Positions 1-11,312 of a DNA stretch of 64,000 nucleotides are shown here, piece after piece. Below the pieces are notes generated by a model. It ran no database searches. It was not told the origin of the DNA and saw only the letters and a list, made by a program, of their open reading frames with translations. The translations under genes were made by a program, and so were the position numbers. How positions within the stretch are numbered: the stretch's first letter is position 1; each line of letters opens with the position of its first letter. The stretch covers positions 608,597,501 through 608,661,500 of the forward strand of contig CM057456.1 of assembly GCA_016271365.2 (NCBI GenBank), given 5' to 3'. The DNA is from Neoceratodus forsteri (taxonomy: Eukaryota; Chordata; Ceratodontiformes; Ceratodontidae).

Positions 1-215
1 CTATCATCTTTGTAGCCTTCCTCTGGACCTTCTCTAGCAAGTTAATGTCCTTTTTGAGGTGTGGGCATTAGTACTGAGCTCCATACTCTAGATGCAGCCT
101 TACCAGTGACCTGTACAACAGCAGTATAGCTTCCTCCCTCTCCTACTACTGATCCCCCTAGATATGCATCCCAGCATCTTGTTTGCCTTTGCTGCTGCTT
201 TCTTGCACTACCAAA
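1..215 (-). pseudogene. CR1-type LINE RT C-terminal remnant
   Basis: Read on the minus strand this piece matches the C-terminal part of CR1/L3-type reverse transcriptases: a run like 'RSLVR.HLEYG', then 'HLKKDINLLE' and 'VQRKATK'. It is clearly similar at base level to the better preserved copy at about 36745-36960. Stops and small indels interrupt every frame. It begins outside the window and ends near 215, where a tandem repeat starts. It is a dead fragment with no other domain present. Confidence 0.75.
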
Positions 216-221
216 CAGTAG

Positions 222-460
222 TAACAAACAGTGACCTCACCTGCCTTTGCGGGCCTACCCCAGATAGGGAGTAGTACTACTAGTAACTTTACCTGACTCT
301 GCAGGCATACCCCAGAGAGGGAGAAACACCAAACCTTATCCCTACCTTCCAACGCAGGCCCACCCCAGATAAGGAGTAGTACTAGACAGTAAACCTCCTA
401 CCTTTGCAGGCCTACCCCAGATAAGAAGCAGTATCAAACAAGAATAATTACATGGATTCA
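222..460. repeat. Minisatellite, ~58-bp unit, about four copies
   Basis: Four imperfect copies of a unit containing 'ctttgcaggcctaccccaga' followed by a 'ggagtagtac' element are arranged head to tail. Related units reappear at 1520-1655, so the LINE remnant between them probably inserted into a once continuous array. No coding function is apparent. Confidence 0.7.
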
Positions 461-461
461 A

Positions 462-1412
462 ATGTGGCTAAACAATAGAACCAAGGCTGTTAAAATTCAG
501 AACGTACAGTCTGACATTATAGATGTTACCAGTGGTGTCCTGCAGGGATCAGTGCTTGGGCCAGTTCTCTTTGGCCTTTTCATTTCAAATTTACGTAACA
601 GGATACGTGGTCATATCTATAAATTTGCAGATGATACCAACATTTGCTGACCAGTCGATTCAGAAGAAAACATTAATGCTTTCAGGAATTAAATTTACCA
701 ACTAGAAAAATGGGCAACAGATAATATGATGGCATTTAATGAAGATAAGTGCATTATATTGCATCTTGGTGCAAAAAACATGCATATCCATTATAGTCTT
801 AATGGAAATTTACTAAAAACAGTAACAACAGAAAGGGATTTGGGAGTTATGATAAATAACTATTTTAACACGATGGGATCACTGGCAGCAAACAGCACAA
901 GTAGCAAATAGACTATTAATGTCGATCAAACAGAGCTGTACCACTAGACATGAAGTCTGTATAATACCCATTTATAATATATACATCAGGCCACACCTTG
1001 ATTATGCAAGTTCCTTCCGGGCACCGTACTTCACAAAGGATATAAATTTGATTGATAGTGTGCAGAGAAAAGTCACCAAAATTGTACCCAGATTATGTCA
1101 TCTCTCCTATCACAGTAGACTTAGGCAATTGAACCTCTATGACTTGGGGACAAGAAGAAACGGGGGGACTTACTAATGTTATACAATATTCTACATGACC
1201 CTATCCTTATGTCAGATTATAACATTCAGTATGCTGACAAACCAATTTTGAGATGCCACAACAAACAATTGTTAGTACCCAAGGCAAACACAAAAGGAAA
1301 TATTTCTTTACAATAAGAACTAAAAAATGGTGGAATAATCTCTCATAATTCATAGTGGATTCAATTAACCCAATGTCCTTTAAGAACAATTTGGGTAAAC
1401 ACCTTTTGGGTT
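462..1412 (+). pseudogene. CR1-type LINE reverse transcriptase remnant
   Basis: The plus strand encodes, in two frames, the second half of a CR1-like reverse transcriptase. First comes 'GVLQGSVLGPVLF' (about 532-575), then the catalytic box as FADD (about 632-643). After this come a 'DKC..LHLG' segment (about 745-770), 'RPHLDYASS' (about 990-1015) and 'DSVQRKVTKIV' (about 1050-1085), and at 1310-1400 a 'KWWNNL' C-terminal end. The frame changes between about 880 and 920 and several stops follow. The endonuclease and N-terminal RT are missing, so it is a 5'-truncated copy. It sits inside the ~58-bp minisatellite. Confidence 0.85.
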
Positions 1413-1433
1413 TAACCTAAATTATGCCACATT

Positions 1434-1457
1434 GAGTGTGTGTGTGTGTGGGGGGGG
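1434..1457. repeat. Simple repeat (TG)n followed by a G run
   Basis: A short run of TG dinucleotides passes directly into eight Gs just past the 3' end of the CR1 remnant. Confidence 0.9.
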
Positions 1458-1519
1458 TTAGTCTAGATGCTCCTTGAACCTTCTTCTGCCTTATTTTACC
1501 AAGTATTACTGAGTATAAA

Positions 1520-1655
1520 CAGTAACCACCTGTCTTTGCATGCCTATCCCAGATATGGAGTAGTACTAAACAACCCCGCCCCACCGCCATCACAGGCCTA
1601 CCCCTAATAGGGAGTAGCTCCAAAAGCAGTACCCAGCCCACCTCCTCAGGCCAAC
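1520..1655. repeat. Continuation of the ~58-bp minisatellite
   Basis: Two diverged units with the 'cctaccccagata...ggagtag' signature match those at 222-460. Confidence 0.6.
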
Positions 1656-1889
1656 TTGGCCTGTCTGTCTTCAACTGTAGTTCCCCTTCCTGTATTAACC
1701 CCTGCTCCCTTACTTGTCCTCTGTTGTGCAGAATCCCTGCTGCCTACAGTGGCTCTGCAAACTTCCTGCAAATGCGACCTACTAAGATGCCACACTGCTT
1801 TGTGGCACTCATGCTTCAGGGTTGCTCACACGAGGGGTCTCTTGGGACACAGGGTAATTTATAGGAAAACTGCAGCAGCACTACTGGCT

Positions 1890-2445
1890 GGCTGCAGTCA
1901 CCTGGTCCTGACATCCTTGCCAATGGCTGCCAGGTTCAGTGTCCTGCAATCCCTCCTCTATGCCTCCTGTTCAGTCAGCTGCCCTCTTTGCCCTTCCCTG
2001 CTTCCCAGCCCACACAGCAAGTCAACACATTGTAGAGTTAATCAGCCCTCAAACAGCGATAACAAAATAAAAAGCACTCTCTGTGCACTTCACAGTTTGG
2101 CTACAACCCAATCACTCAGCCGCTCCAGGTCGTGATTGCTGGAAAGACACCGACCTGAATCATGGACTGTGGCCTTGCTACTTGCCAGATGCAGTCAGGT
2201 GGTCCTGGCTTCCTTGCCAATGGCCACTGGGTCTGGGTCCGGCATCCTACTATCCTTCCCCTATCCCTCCTGTATAGTCAGCTGCCTCCTTCCCCCTAAC
2301 CTCCTTCCCAGTCCACACAGCAAATCAGCACATTGTAGAGTTAATCAGACCTCAAACACCAATAATGAAATTAACAAGAAGCCCGTCAGTGCACTTCCCA
2401 CCCAGTTTTCTCGAATACAATCACTCAGCCACTGCAAGTCCTGAA
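1890..2445. repeat. Two-copy tandem duplication, period ~303 bp
   Basis: The stretch from about 1890 to 2130 is repeated at about 2193-2440. The marker 'cacattgtagagttaatcag' occurs at 2026 and again at 2329, which fixes the period at ~303 bases. The copies differ by scattered substitutions. Reading frames of 159 and 102 codons cross them, but their translations are low-complexity and do not match each other, so they are not treated as genes. I do not recognise the repeat family. Confidence 0.7.
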
Positions 2446-2820
2446 AACTAAATTAAAACATTTAATAAAATACTGAGATTTTGGTGGAACTAGAAAATGT
2501 TGCCACCATATATAACTGGAAGATGCATAGGATCTCCTATAGTGATAAACAGGGTCAATTTGTTGCCCAGTTTCATTGCACTGCTGCTTTAAGGTATGGA
2601 AATCCTAGGAACTTCCAAGGAAAATATATTAGCTTGGAAAAGCTTAGAATTTCTAATAGGCCTGATGTTTTCATTGAACTCAGATAGAAGAAAAGCTTAG
2701 AAAATCTACAACAGTATTAACACTCTGATTTTCTAGGAAAAGATTAAATGACTAGGAAGTCTTACTTTAAACTTTACTGAGCTATAGCCATAGCTTGTAA
2801 AAACTAAGTCCTTTTCCCCC
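2446..2820. other. No recognisable feature
   Basis: AT-rich, apparently unique sequence. I see no domain-bearing frame, inverted repeat or SINE box here. Confidence 0.5.
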
Positions 2821-3035
2821 ATGGTTTTCCAGCACCACCACCCCCATTTCGTACTGTACTCTTGGATTCCTTTTCCTAGTGTGCATCATCTTATATTTTT
2901 TTTAGCATTGATGCCCAGCTGCCAGATCTTTGACCAGCTCTCCAACCTGCCCAGATCTTCCATGCGTTCATTTATCCCTTCCTCCATGTTCACCACTGCA
3001 CAGATCTTTGTGTCATCTGCAGAAAGGCAGATCTT
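2821..3035 (-). pseudogene. CR1-type LINE RT fragment (post-active-site part)
   Basis: The minus strand encodes the RT region from the active site onward: 'ADDTKI' (about 3015-3035), then 'LESWSKIWQLGINAKK' and a 'LGKGIQEYS' stretch. It joins 3576-3910, which encodes the preceding RT region of the same element. The two halves are separated by the insertion at 3036-3575, so they are one LINE copy interrupted later. Confidence 0.8.
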
Positions 3036-3575
3036 TTATTTTTGGGACCTAGCTCTCTTCCCTTCAGGCCTCCCGTTCGCTTCTGCCGCCCCCATGCCCA
3101 GGCTTACCCCCCCGGGCAGGACCACTGAGGGGGCTTCCCACCCCCTTAGGATATCATGGACAAGCCCCAGATTACCCGCTGGGTCGAGACCATGAGAGCG
3201 GGACCCCCGATGGGCTTCAGAGGCAGTGGATGGTGAGCGGAATGGGGGCCATCATGCCGGTAGCCAGCATTTTACTGTGCTTTCTTCTTCCCTGGGGGCG
3301 GGGATGTGCAATGACGTCCAGCGTCCACCCCGGCCCCTTGTCATTGCAATACCCCTGGCCTCTGCCAAGGGTCTGTCAAGTGCTGGGTGCTCTTACCCTC
3401 CATCCCCAAGAGAAGGAGAGCAGTCCCCAGGACACTCAATCCTTCTCCCCCGGCCGGCCCTCTGACTCTCTGGATCTGTTCCCGAAGCTGGGTCATCGGC
3501 GTCGCAAGTGGAACTCTAACCGCTGCACCAATGGGCCAGGTAGAGAGGCAGCTCTTGCCCTGGAAGCCTTCCTTT
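3036..3575 (-). mobile_element. GC-rich insertion with tRNA-like (SINE) head
   Basis: About 540 bases interrupt the CR1 RT exactly between its 'FI.NI' and 'ADDTKI' segments. On the minus strand, bases ~3533-3465 look like the head of a tRNA-derived SINE. There is an A-box-like 'tggtgcagcggttag' and, about 40 bases further on, a degenerate B box 'agcttcgggaac'. The block from about 3410 to 3533 is homologous to 50375-50510, including the shared 'agagcagtcc' and 'gctgcacca.tgggc' segments, which confirms an interspersed family. Reading frames of 120-125 codons through it are low-complexity. The SINE family is not identified. Confidence 0.6.
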
Positions 3576-3910
3576 ATGTTGCAAATAAACACAATGAAAA
3601 GGACTGACCTAGCACTGACCCCCGTGGTACTCCATTTGTTTTCTCCTTTGTTTTTGAAAATTCCTTTAACCACTACACTTATGTTTCTCCACTCAGCCAG
3701 TTTTCCACCCAAGTCACCAATTTTTCCTCCACTCCTAAGTCCCTTATCTCCTTGACCAACCTCCTATAGGGAACCGAGTCAACGTCCTGGTTGAAATCTA
3801 AGTGTACTACAGTGATAGTCATCCTAAACCTCCCTCTTACCTCAGAACTCATGGTACCACAGTAAGGTACTGCAAAACAGGAATCACACCATGTTACCGC
3901 TCCTATCAAG
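3576..3910 (-). pseudogene. CR1-type LINE RT fragment (pre-active-site part)
   Basis: The minus strand encodes 'DSVPYRRLVKEI' and 'VTWVENWLSG', then after a stop a 'GVPRGSVLG.SLFIVFI' segment, the conserved RT region just before the FADD box. Order and strand fit the other half at 2821-3035. Confidence 0.8.
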
Positions 3911-4189
3911 GGCAGTTAGAAAACCTGCAACTGCCTCCCTAAACACTATAAGGTACTGCTTAAGCTAATGAAGTACTGCAGTAAAAGGGAAGTTTAGAAT
4001 GCTTATCGCTGTATATTAACTGCTCTCTTTCCTACTGGCTGTCCTGTCCTACCTCTGCTCCCACGTCCTGTCATTCCTGTGTGCTACACATGTACCGCGT
4101 ACTGCATGAAAAGAACATAGTTACATCTGGTTGCGATAACAGCAAAAATACACATTTTTAACCACTGTCACTCCTCCATGAGTCCATTT
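3911..4189. other. No recognisable feature
   Basis: Apparently unique sequence between two LINE fragments. No supported gene or repeat. Confidence 0.45.
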
Positions 4190-4388
4190 TTTATTTATTT
4201 ATTTTGTTTTGTAACCAGGTTAGTACACAAGGCTATAAATACTTATTGTCAGGAATGAACTGGATAATAGAGCACACAATACAAGTAGAACACAACAGTA
4301 GCATAGTAACAATTAGGTACAGTCCAGAAAATTGACATCAAAAGCACCATTTAACATCTTTGACACAACTAAGAGGTACAGAGTACAT
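4190..4388 (-). mobile_element. L2-like LINE 3' tail fragment
   Basis: The plus strand starts with TTTATTTATTTATTTTG and continues 'ttgtaaccaggttagtacac'. This is the reverse complement of a LINE 3' end with an (AAATA)n tail. The same tail type occurs in the same orientation at 9515, 22785, 38996, 45375 and 63266, some of which lead into recognisable reverse transcriptase. Only the untranslated tail is left here. Confidence 0.65.
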
Positions 4389-6160
4389 GTTTTTTTATCA
4401 TAGAATAATTTTATTGATTTTACTGGTAACATACAGTACATCCAACAGTTAGAACATCTACAATAGGTACGATTAAGGTGGACAAAGCTTTAACATACAT
4501 CAAGTATATGATCCTTGCCTTGTATGAGCAGAACAAGGAAACCACAAAGTATGACAAAAAAGTGATTCCAACTCTGAAGAATAAAAGGGGTAGAGAAGAA
4601 AGAAAGAAATACAGTTGTAAGAAAAGGGGTGTTAAAGGTTCAGGTAGGAGGGTTACAATGGGGGGGAGGAATCTTGCATAGATAGGGGTGAAAGAAGATA
4701 GGCATCCCATTTGGCCATATATCCATCCAGTTGACCCTAGTGAGCATAGGAGAGACATTCAAGCAAGGATAAGCGGGTGAGGGCTGCATGCCAGGCCTTC
4801 CGAGAGGGCAGGGACATTTGATGCCAGTGCATGAGAAGGTGACATTTAGCTTCTAAGAGGGCCAGCATCATCCATTCCCAGTGGGGAGCAGGAAGGGTCC
4901 CGAGCAAAGAAGTGTCTCCTAGCAAGAGCTTCGGGTCTGCCTGAGACACCGCAGAGCCCACCACCTTAGGGCAATCTGAGGCCACCAGAGATCAGAATGG
5001 CAGATGTAGGGGGAAGGACCACAAGACATGCTTCAGACTGCTGACAACGCCAACACTGAAAATGACCCATTAGACCACAGGTAAATAGGACAACTGGGGT
5101 GCAGTACCAGTGGACTAGGATCAGGAGTTGAAGAAACTGACTTTTGGAGTCCTTGTAGCAACTGTGAGCATCCTGTAGAAACCATGACCAAGTATACTCC
5201 AAGATGTCACTCTTGAGGTCAGCCGCCCATTTAAGCCTGCTGGCAGAGGACGGATTTGTCTGCGCAACCCTCCAAGTCCTATTAAAAACAACCAATTAGC
5301 CACCGAACACTTGGGGATTTGTGGATGGTTGCTAGCCACCCCCATTTACTGTTGGCACTATACTGAGCTGAGAGACCCTGTACCAAACGGAGCAATTGAA
5401 GGAACCTCCAAACACCTATAGGAAGGAGCTGAAACTTGGCTTGTAACTAGTCAGCTATATAAATATCCTGTATCCAGAGAATGCCACACCTTTTTCAAGA
5501 AGGCCAGTGTAACAACAGGCCGTCGACTGTGAGGAGCTTATTACTCCAAAGAGGGACATACTGTGGGGGCCAAGGCTGCTCGAGGAGTGTGCAAGAGGGA
5601 CATAAGTGAATGCCACACCCTCTGGGTCTCTAACATAGTAGAAGAAAGAATAGGACACCCTTGACCACCAGGTCAAGGAGCGCACATAAGGGATAGCCAC
5701 CGGACAGGCTGGCTTCTAGCTGCACCCAGGGCAGGTCATGGAGTACACCCAGTGCAAACCACTGAGCGGCAGAAGCAGTCATGCAGCCTAAGTGGTACCC
5801 CTTAAACCAAGGGGCCCCCAGCCCGCCACGGGTCCAGTGTACCCGCAATTTGAGCTTACCCCACTTCAGTGACTTGCCAGCCCAAAGAAAGCTGGACATA
5901 AGGCAGTCAAGCGAGGCAAACAATTTAGGAGACAGATGAATCAGTAGGTTATTAAGGAGATACATGACCTGAGGCATGAACAGCATACGTACTGCAGCCA
6001 CTCTGCCAGGTAAAGACAAATGCAGTTTGCGCCACCTTTCCACCTCAGAGGACAACTGAGCCAGGGGAAGGGAGAAGTTAGACAACTCCAACTCAAACCA
6101 CCGATTAGGAATGTAAAGCCCTAGATATGAGAACCCCTGATCCACCCAGGCCAGCTCAGT
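4389..6160 (-). pseudogene. L1/Tx1-type LINE ORF2, C-terminal part
   Basis: On the minus strand, bases ~6145-5640 encode 'YLGLYIPN', 'EVERWRKLHLSLPGRVA..RM' and 'SSFLWAGK', the region just after the RT palm in L1/Tx1 elements. Bases ~5290-4970 encode the C-terminal region with 'QTNPSSASRLKWAADL', a 'HWYCTP' segment and a 'CWRC' cysteine motif. Bases ~4960-4740 encode the last part ('LLALLEAKCHL.HW'). Several frameshifts separate these blocks. The 3' end lies near 4389, with an AATAAA on the minus strand at 4415-4410 and a short A run. The endonuclease and RT catalytic core are not seen, so the ORF is internally deleted or too decayed. Confidence 0.8.
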
Positions 6161-7645
6161 ACACGTAAGAATAAGGGAAAGAATATGAATAGTATTTACT
6201 CAGACCAACGGCCAGGTGGGGGACAGGAAAAACTGAGGAGCAGAGATGGGGCACCACCCCCAACACTTACACCAGCGTGAACCTTTAGCACCAAATGACA
6301 GATGGAGAAGATGAACTGCTGTAACACTGATACAGGAGGCAAGCTAGAGAACAGGGAACAAGAGAAAAAATATCAGTAAACAACAAGGGCAATGACACAA
6401 TAACTGTGCCCAAACAGTACTGAAAGAGAACTGTAAACAAGTGTATCTACGCTAATGGAGTCAAGGCTAAGTGCGAAAGAGAATACCACAGGACAGGTAC
6501 TCTCAGCTACACCAACCTTGAGAACCCAACACGGGGGAGATGAATGTATTCAACTGGGTACCAGTCTCCCTATACAGGTAAACAGTCCATGGTCAGGCAC
6601 CGACATCGAAGGGAGGGAAGGGGACGACAGGGACCATCATAAAGGGGGAAAGATGGAGGTGTCACCTCCAACCAATTGAATCATGGGTAGCCATTAGCAC
6701 AAACAAAGGGGGGTGGCCTTGCCTAATGACCACCCCCCAAGAGGAAGCCATGTGCTAGGCATACTTTAAAGGAGCACCCAATGCCAGTGCCCAACCCCGT
6801 CGAGCCTTAAATAGGGACAGGGGGAGATGCCTCACATAAACATGAGTGCAAAAAGAAGCAAACAGGACCTGGTATAGCGATGGAAGCATGTTATGCCATC
6901 CCATGGTGAGGCAAGGTGCTACGGGGGGGAGGTGTAATTCCAATAGGAGCCCTGTGGCCCATGATAGCTCCCCTTCAGCCCCAGAGATGAGGGGGCCAAG
7001 CCCCGGTGCGCCTTGGATCAAAAAAGAATAGTAAACATTCCTGTGTCTGTACCTAATTCTTCCCTGAACCCTGAATCCTGCTTATCTATACTCTTGCTCT
7101 ACCCTGGTTTCTCTTAACTCCACTGTGACTGTTTTATATCTCTAAGCATCATTGTTACATGACATTCTCTCTGGGGGTCAACACTGTTAAATCCATGATT
7201 AAGTTAATTACTCTGTGATTTCTTGTTTGACTGTATTCACCCTGTATCTTGGAAGCCTGTAATTGTAAACTGTATGTACTTGTTTTGAGATGAGTTCATT
7301 GTTTGTTAACTGTACTTTCCAGGTCGTGCTTGAAAATAGGCAGGATTTTTGCCTAATGCACTTACCCAGTTACCAAAAGCTAATAAGTAAAATAAGTACT
7401 TGCTAAGCAAAAGAGCAATAACAGGTAAACGATCCAGTCCACAGATTAACCAGTTTAACTAGTAGGACCTTCGGCCTGCCCGGTAGGGGTCGGTGGGGTA
7501 GTAACAGGAGTCTGCGACCCCAAGGACACAGCAGTGGCATAGGAGATGAGACCAGGTCGCACAAGTGCTGAGGCATCCACCACTTCAACCAAGGAGGAAT
7601 CCGGGTAATTGGCCCAGTCCAGTGCAGCGTCAGTCTCCATAGCTA
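6161..7645 (-). other. Degraded interior or insertion between ORF2 and ORF1 of the L1/Tx1-type LINE
   Basis: This stretch lies where ORF2 endonuclease and RT should be, but I find none of the expected motifs. A minus frame at 7021-6755 ends in 'SLFKARRGWALALGAPL' and may be LINE-derived. 7030-7440 is AT-rich and featureless. It may be a foreign insertion plus decayed ORF2. Confidence 0.35.
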
Positions 7646-8802
7646 TCAGATCTTGGCATTCGGGTTGGACTGGAGAGGGACCCTGTGTGTGGTCTTCCCT
7701 TGAGATTTTGGCTGGGGGGGGCATTCAGCTGTGGCTCTTGGGGCAGAGGGGTTCCACTGTGTGTTCGCTGCCTCTGTCAATGAGTGATCCAGAGGTACGG
7801 GGTGGCAGGGAGGAAGTACAGGAGAGAGGGCTGTGGGGTCACCAGCAGAGGAGACAGTGCTCGAGCAGGAGAAGTAGAGAAGACAGGGGGGACCAAATTG
7901 TTTTGCTGCATGTCCGGTCGCTAAAGAGTCCTCCAGAAACTTCCTGCCCTCCAAACGGTTTCCTCTAGAGGTGGTAGCTTTATTAGGATCCCAGAGCCTT
8001 CTGGGAGATGTAGTTGTAAGCAGGAGATTAAGCCAAAATTTGCTCAACCACCTCTCAATGTTCCCAGAGTGCTCCACCAGCAACTCTCTGCCATCTTTAG
8101 ACACTAGCAGACTGGTAAGTCCCCGGAATCTAAACTGAAAGCCGTGTTGGTACAAAATTTTCTTTAGTGGTCCAAATGCTCTCCTCCTGGCTGCAGTTTC
8201 TTTGATAAAGTCCTGTAGAAGGAAACAGGCGACCCCTGCCAGAAAACCTCTCCTAAGTCCTAAGCTGCTCTCAAGACACGTCCCTTTGTGGCGTAGCACA
8301 AAAAATAAGCCACAATGGGCCGAGGGGTCTGAGAATTCTTGTTGCATCTCCCAGTTATGTGGTATGCCCTTTCCACATCCATAGGGCCTCTCCACCTGTC
8401 CCCAAGCATGGTAGGAAGGATCTCATTCAAAAATCTCTCCATAGACTGGCCTTCAGCCCCCTCCGGGATTCCAATAATGCACACGTTATTGTGCCTGGCC
8501 CTGTTTCCTTGGTCCTCCACTCTGTCCCATAATGTGGCCAGGCGCTCCTTATGAAGCTGTATGCTGTGCATAAGTTTTAATTGTTGCTGCTTGTCTAGGC
8601 ATTGCTCAGAGTCATTCATCTTGTCCTGCAATTGCCGTACATCTGCCACGGTGCCCGTGAGGGACATGCTGATATCATTCACTCTGACCAAAAGGGCTTC
8701 TAGCATACGTGTGATGTATTGAAGGAAATCGCCCACAGAGGCTGTTGGAGTCGGTGGTTGGGCGCCCTGGGTTGGCAGAAAAGGTGCACCTTGGGCAGAC
8801 AT
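7646..8802 (-). pseudogene. L1/Tx1-type LINE ORF1 (RNA-binding protein)
   Basis: ORF1 of L1/Tx1 elements makes the nucleic-acid chaperone that coats the LINE RNA. On the minus strand an ATG at 8802 opens a frame with a coiled-coil-like segment (residues ~30-105, hydrophobic heptads). The conserved RRM core follows: 'LWDRVEDQGNRARHNNVCIIGIPEG' in overlapping parts, then 'RAYHITG'. The frame shifts around 8290. The second frame carries the C-terminal domain ('ETAARRRAFGPLKK', then 'FRFRGLTSLLV.KDGRE') to about 8030, beyond which similarity is lost. ORF2 remnants lie at 4389-6160 on the same strand, in the expected order. One frameshift inactivates it. Confidence 0.85.
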
Positions 8803-9180
8803 GCTCGATCGATATGGGGCACAGCAGTAACCCGAAGTATTGCTGCAGGCTCTAGAAGCGGTGCTGCAGGAGGCTGGACGAGGCAGTAGCTGTGCAGGCC
8901 CACTAGGTGAATGCTGACAGGCTGGGGCCTATGCGGCCTAAATCACCAAAATGACTCACGGAGACCCGGTGCTGCAGATTTAGCAAATCGCGACAGAATC
9001 TGTAAAATGAAGTCGCTGGTCGGTAGGGGGGGAGAACTACTCAGACATTACCAAGTTATTAGGGGGTCTTGATGTCCGAGGATGGCGATGCTGGAACACG
9101 GATATTACCCGGGTTAGGGAGAGCTGAAGAAATTAGGCAGCCATTGTTCCGATGGGCAAGCCACACCCCGTACATGTTGA
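8803..9180 (-). other. Probable 5' untranslated region of the L1/Tx1-type LINE
   Basis: This lies directly upstream of the ORF1 start on the minus strand and has moderate GC. The 5' boundary is not visible and no target duplication with 4389 is evident. The assignment is by position only. Confidence 0.35.
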
Positions 9181-9514
9181 TACAAGGCAAAATCTCAGGT
9201 ACAGTATAAGGAGACCTACAAGGCAACAAGATATGCCTGGTTCAGGGAAGTAGGCAGAAACGAAGAGCAGGTACAGGCTAACTCAACTTTTTAAACTAAA
9301 GTTAGGTGAGGGGAAGGGTTGATAGTGTCATAAACACATAATTTAATTTAAAACCATTCACTGAAGTTCAGGTTATTTTACTGTTTTTGACTACATAGGG
9401 CTAAAGTGTGCATTCAGCATTGTTTACGTTCTGAGAATATACTCAGTCCAGCTGAACTGGGTGGCATTATTATCTATTTAAAAAACTGAACCTCATTGAG
9501 AGATTTTGAATATT
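9181..9514. other. No recognisable feature
   Basis: Unique-looking AT-rich sequence with no supported element. Confidence 0.45.
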
Positions 9515-9660
9515 GGACATTATTTATTTGTTTTTTTGTTTACCAGGTAGGGTATACTAGGCAAATAAATGCCTATTTACAGCTACAGCCCAGGAGAGTG
9601 CTGCGGGCATATACAATCAACTACATAGGAAATACAGGATATTATAACCCTTAGTCTGAA
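9515..9660 (-). mobile_element. L2-like LINE 3' tail fragment
   Basis: The plus strand shows 'attatttatttg' then 'gtttaccaggtagggtatac' and 'acagcccaggagagtgc'. This matches the reversed LINE tail at 38996-39100 ('gaccaggtaagtacac', 'gacccgggagagtacaa'). Only the 3' untranslated part is present. Confidence 0.65.
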
Positions 9661-9785
9661 AGGGTGCAAAGTGGCACCTGGGTGTGCTGGGGGGAGGGGT
9701 GCTAATTCTCTTAAGCACATCTAATGCCTTTCTGGGACAGGTCTGCTTTGCAGACCAGTACCTACTGTGATCACAATGAGGAGTA

Positions 9786-9976
9786 GATTTTATTTTATTT
9801 TATCATTTTTGGCCCGGAAAGACACACTAAGCCAACATTAATTTCTCTGGGAGCACAAGAAGGTCAAGTGACTTGCTCATGGTCACACAGTATGCAAGTG
9901 GAGGCTGGGGTTTCAAACCCAGATCTCCAGGTTTGCAGCTCAGTGCTCTAAACCACTATACTATACTGCTTCCCCA
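9786..9976 (-). mobile_element. MIR-like (CORE) tRNA-derived SINE
   Basis: On the plus strand the piece reads as the reverse complement of a MIR-type SINE. The core 'gtgacttgctcatggtcaca' sits at about 9877-9896. The tRNA head follows with a perfect palindromic B box 'gggtttgaaaccc' (minus strand, 9920-9908), and an A box 'tatagtggtttagagc' lies near 9948-9963 on the minus strand. The 3' end beside 9786 is T-rich on this strand, as a tail would be. MIR elements are known to share 3' ends with L2 LINEs. The 3' segment 'ttggcccggaaagacacact' resembles the LINE tails here. Confidence 0.85.
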
Positions 9977-10935
9977 CATCTGGTGACCATTTCTCATTGC
10001 AAAAGCATTGGGAAGTGAGATGTCAAAGTCTTATGGCCCAAACAGAGTGGGAGCTGTTTGATTGCATTTGTTGGTTGCCTTGTCTGTGAGCAGCAGAAAC
10101 ATTTATTGGTTGTGAAATGGAGAAGGTTTAAAAACTGTAGCAAACCTTACCAGAATTAGCACAGTGTATGCCCTTGATTTATTGCTTTTAGTTCAAGTTT
10201 CAAGCTGCAGTGTTGCACCCCCAATGCTGAAGAACCATGAGAAGCAGTACTTGATAAGGTAATGGTGATTCTGTTATGGTAAGGCAAGGCCAGTGTGCCT
10301 TACACTATCAGAACTATCTTAAAGGAGAACACAAGTCTTATGTTTATCCACAGGGTCAGTAAACATCTTCCAAAAGAATGACAGATTTTCTGTTCAAAAT
10401 AACATCCAAACCACCAACAAGTAGGGTTGCTCGGAAACCATCCACCGGAATTGGATACCTTGGATTCCGGGCCTTTTTTTAGAATTCAAACTTTCAATAT
10501 TTAAGCCCAAAAATCTAAATTCAGAAAACAGGTGTTGGATGCAGAATCTGACTCCAGATCTGAAACACAATTTAACCAAAGGTCAATCGAACAGTGAGTC
10601 CTTTTTCCCTAACCCATCTCCCCCTTACGTTATGTGCTGGTCCACCCTGCTACCACAGGTGACCATGAGGGCATCCAAGATTCAATCTGCTTTGCTTTTG
10701 TAACTTGTGTGCGTCCACTCACTGTCCATTTTTATGTTGCTTGCACGCATGTGCAAGAAACATAGTGCCATCATCGGAGATTTCGGAGGTGTGTCACCTC
10801 CTCCTCCAATTCAGGCAGTGTGCTGGCAGGCACGGCCCCTGTAAGCCAATGCATTTTGGAGCTGTCTATGACACGTTCCAAAATGCAGTGGCATACAGTT
10901 GAAAGGGGGAGCTACGCTTGAGTGAGAAGCGATAA
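9977..10935. other. Mostly unique sequence; possible DNA-transposon end near 10425
   Basis: No domain-bearing frame is present. The stretch 10422-10500 ('agggttgctcggaaacca', then a run rich in 'ggaattcc'-like words) resembles ends of non-autonomous hAT-type elements. A weakly related inverted stretch lies at about 13880-13980. The pairing is not strong enough to call an element. Confidence 0.3.
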
Positions 10936-11000
10936 GAAGCTGCTCACGCCAGCAGCTCCCCCACCTCGCAGGCATGCGCGCCTCAAGACGCGACTGTATA

Positions 11001-11190
11001 GCCGACGGGTGCCCAATCCCCGCTGGCTGAGCTGCGTCGCCCCCCATAGAGCGGTGCCACGCTGGGAGCCCACCCCAGCGTGGGTAATCAGTCTTTGCCG
11101 ACGGGTGCCCATCCCCCGTCGGCTGAACGCCTCAATATTTTTTGTGCCACGCTGGGAGCCCACCCCAGTGGGCAAATGGTCCTACTACAT
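11001..11190. repeat. Two-copy tandem repeat (~90-96 bp) with perfect hairpins
   Basis: 'gccgacgggtgccca' occurs at 11001 and 11097, and 'gtgccacgctgggagccca' at 11054 and 11144. The first copy contains a 10-bp perfect stem (CCACGCTGGG / CCCAGCGTGG, about 11057-11082). The second contains a 9-bp perfect stem (GCCGACGGG / CCCGTCGGC, about 11097-11123). Stem partners are partly lost in the other copies. Confidence 0.75.
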
Positions 11191-11302
11191 CTTTTTTGTT
11201 TTTACCTGTAAGACAAAACGGTCCAAGGTGCGCCTCCCGACCCCCTCCCACAACCCGCACCCACCCACCGCGCACCCAGCTCTCCCCACACCCCCACCCC
11301 AT

Positions 11303-11312
11303 ACTTACCTCC
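11303..11312 (-). other. Consensus splice-donor-like site
   Basis: On the minus strand the sequence reads GGAG|GTAAGT, a near-perfect 5' splice site, directly after the CpG-dense block. It would end an exon running from higher coordinates. There is no independent sign of transcription. Confidence 0.3.

Noticed and set aside
1656..2135. 159-codon plus-strand frame
   Set aside because: Cys/Ser/Leu-rich, no domain, and the duplicated copy ~303 bases later does not conserve the frame.
3226..3755. Overlapping 120-125-codon frames on both strands
   Set aside because: They run through a GC-rich SINE-containing insertion and into antisense RT code; no consistent protein.
9905..9976. Functional tRNA gene
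   Set aside because: A and B boxes are present but the cloverleaf is broken and it continues into a MIR-type core, so it is a SINE.
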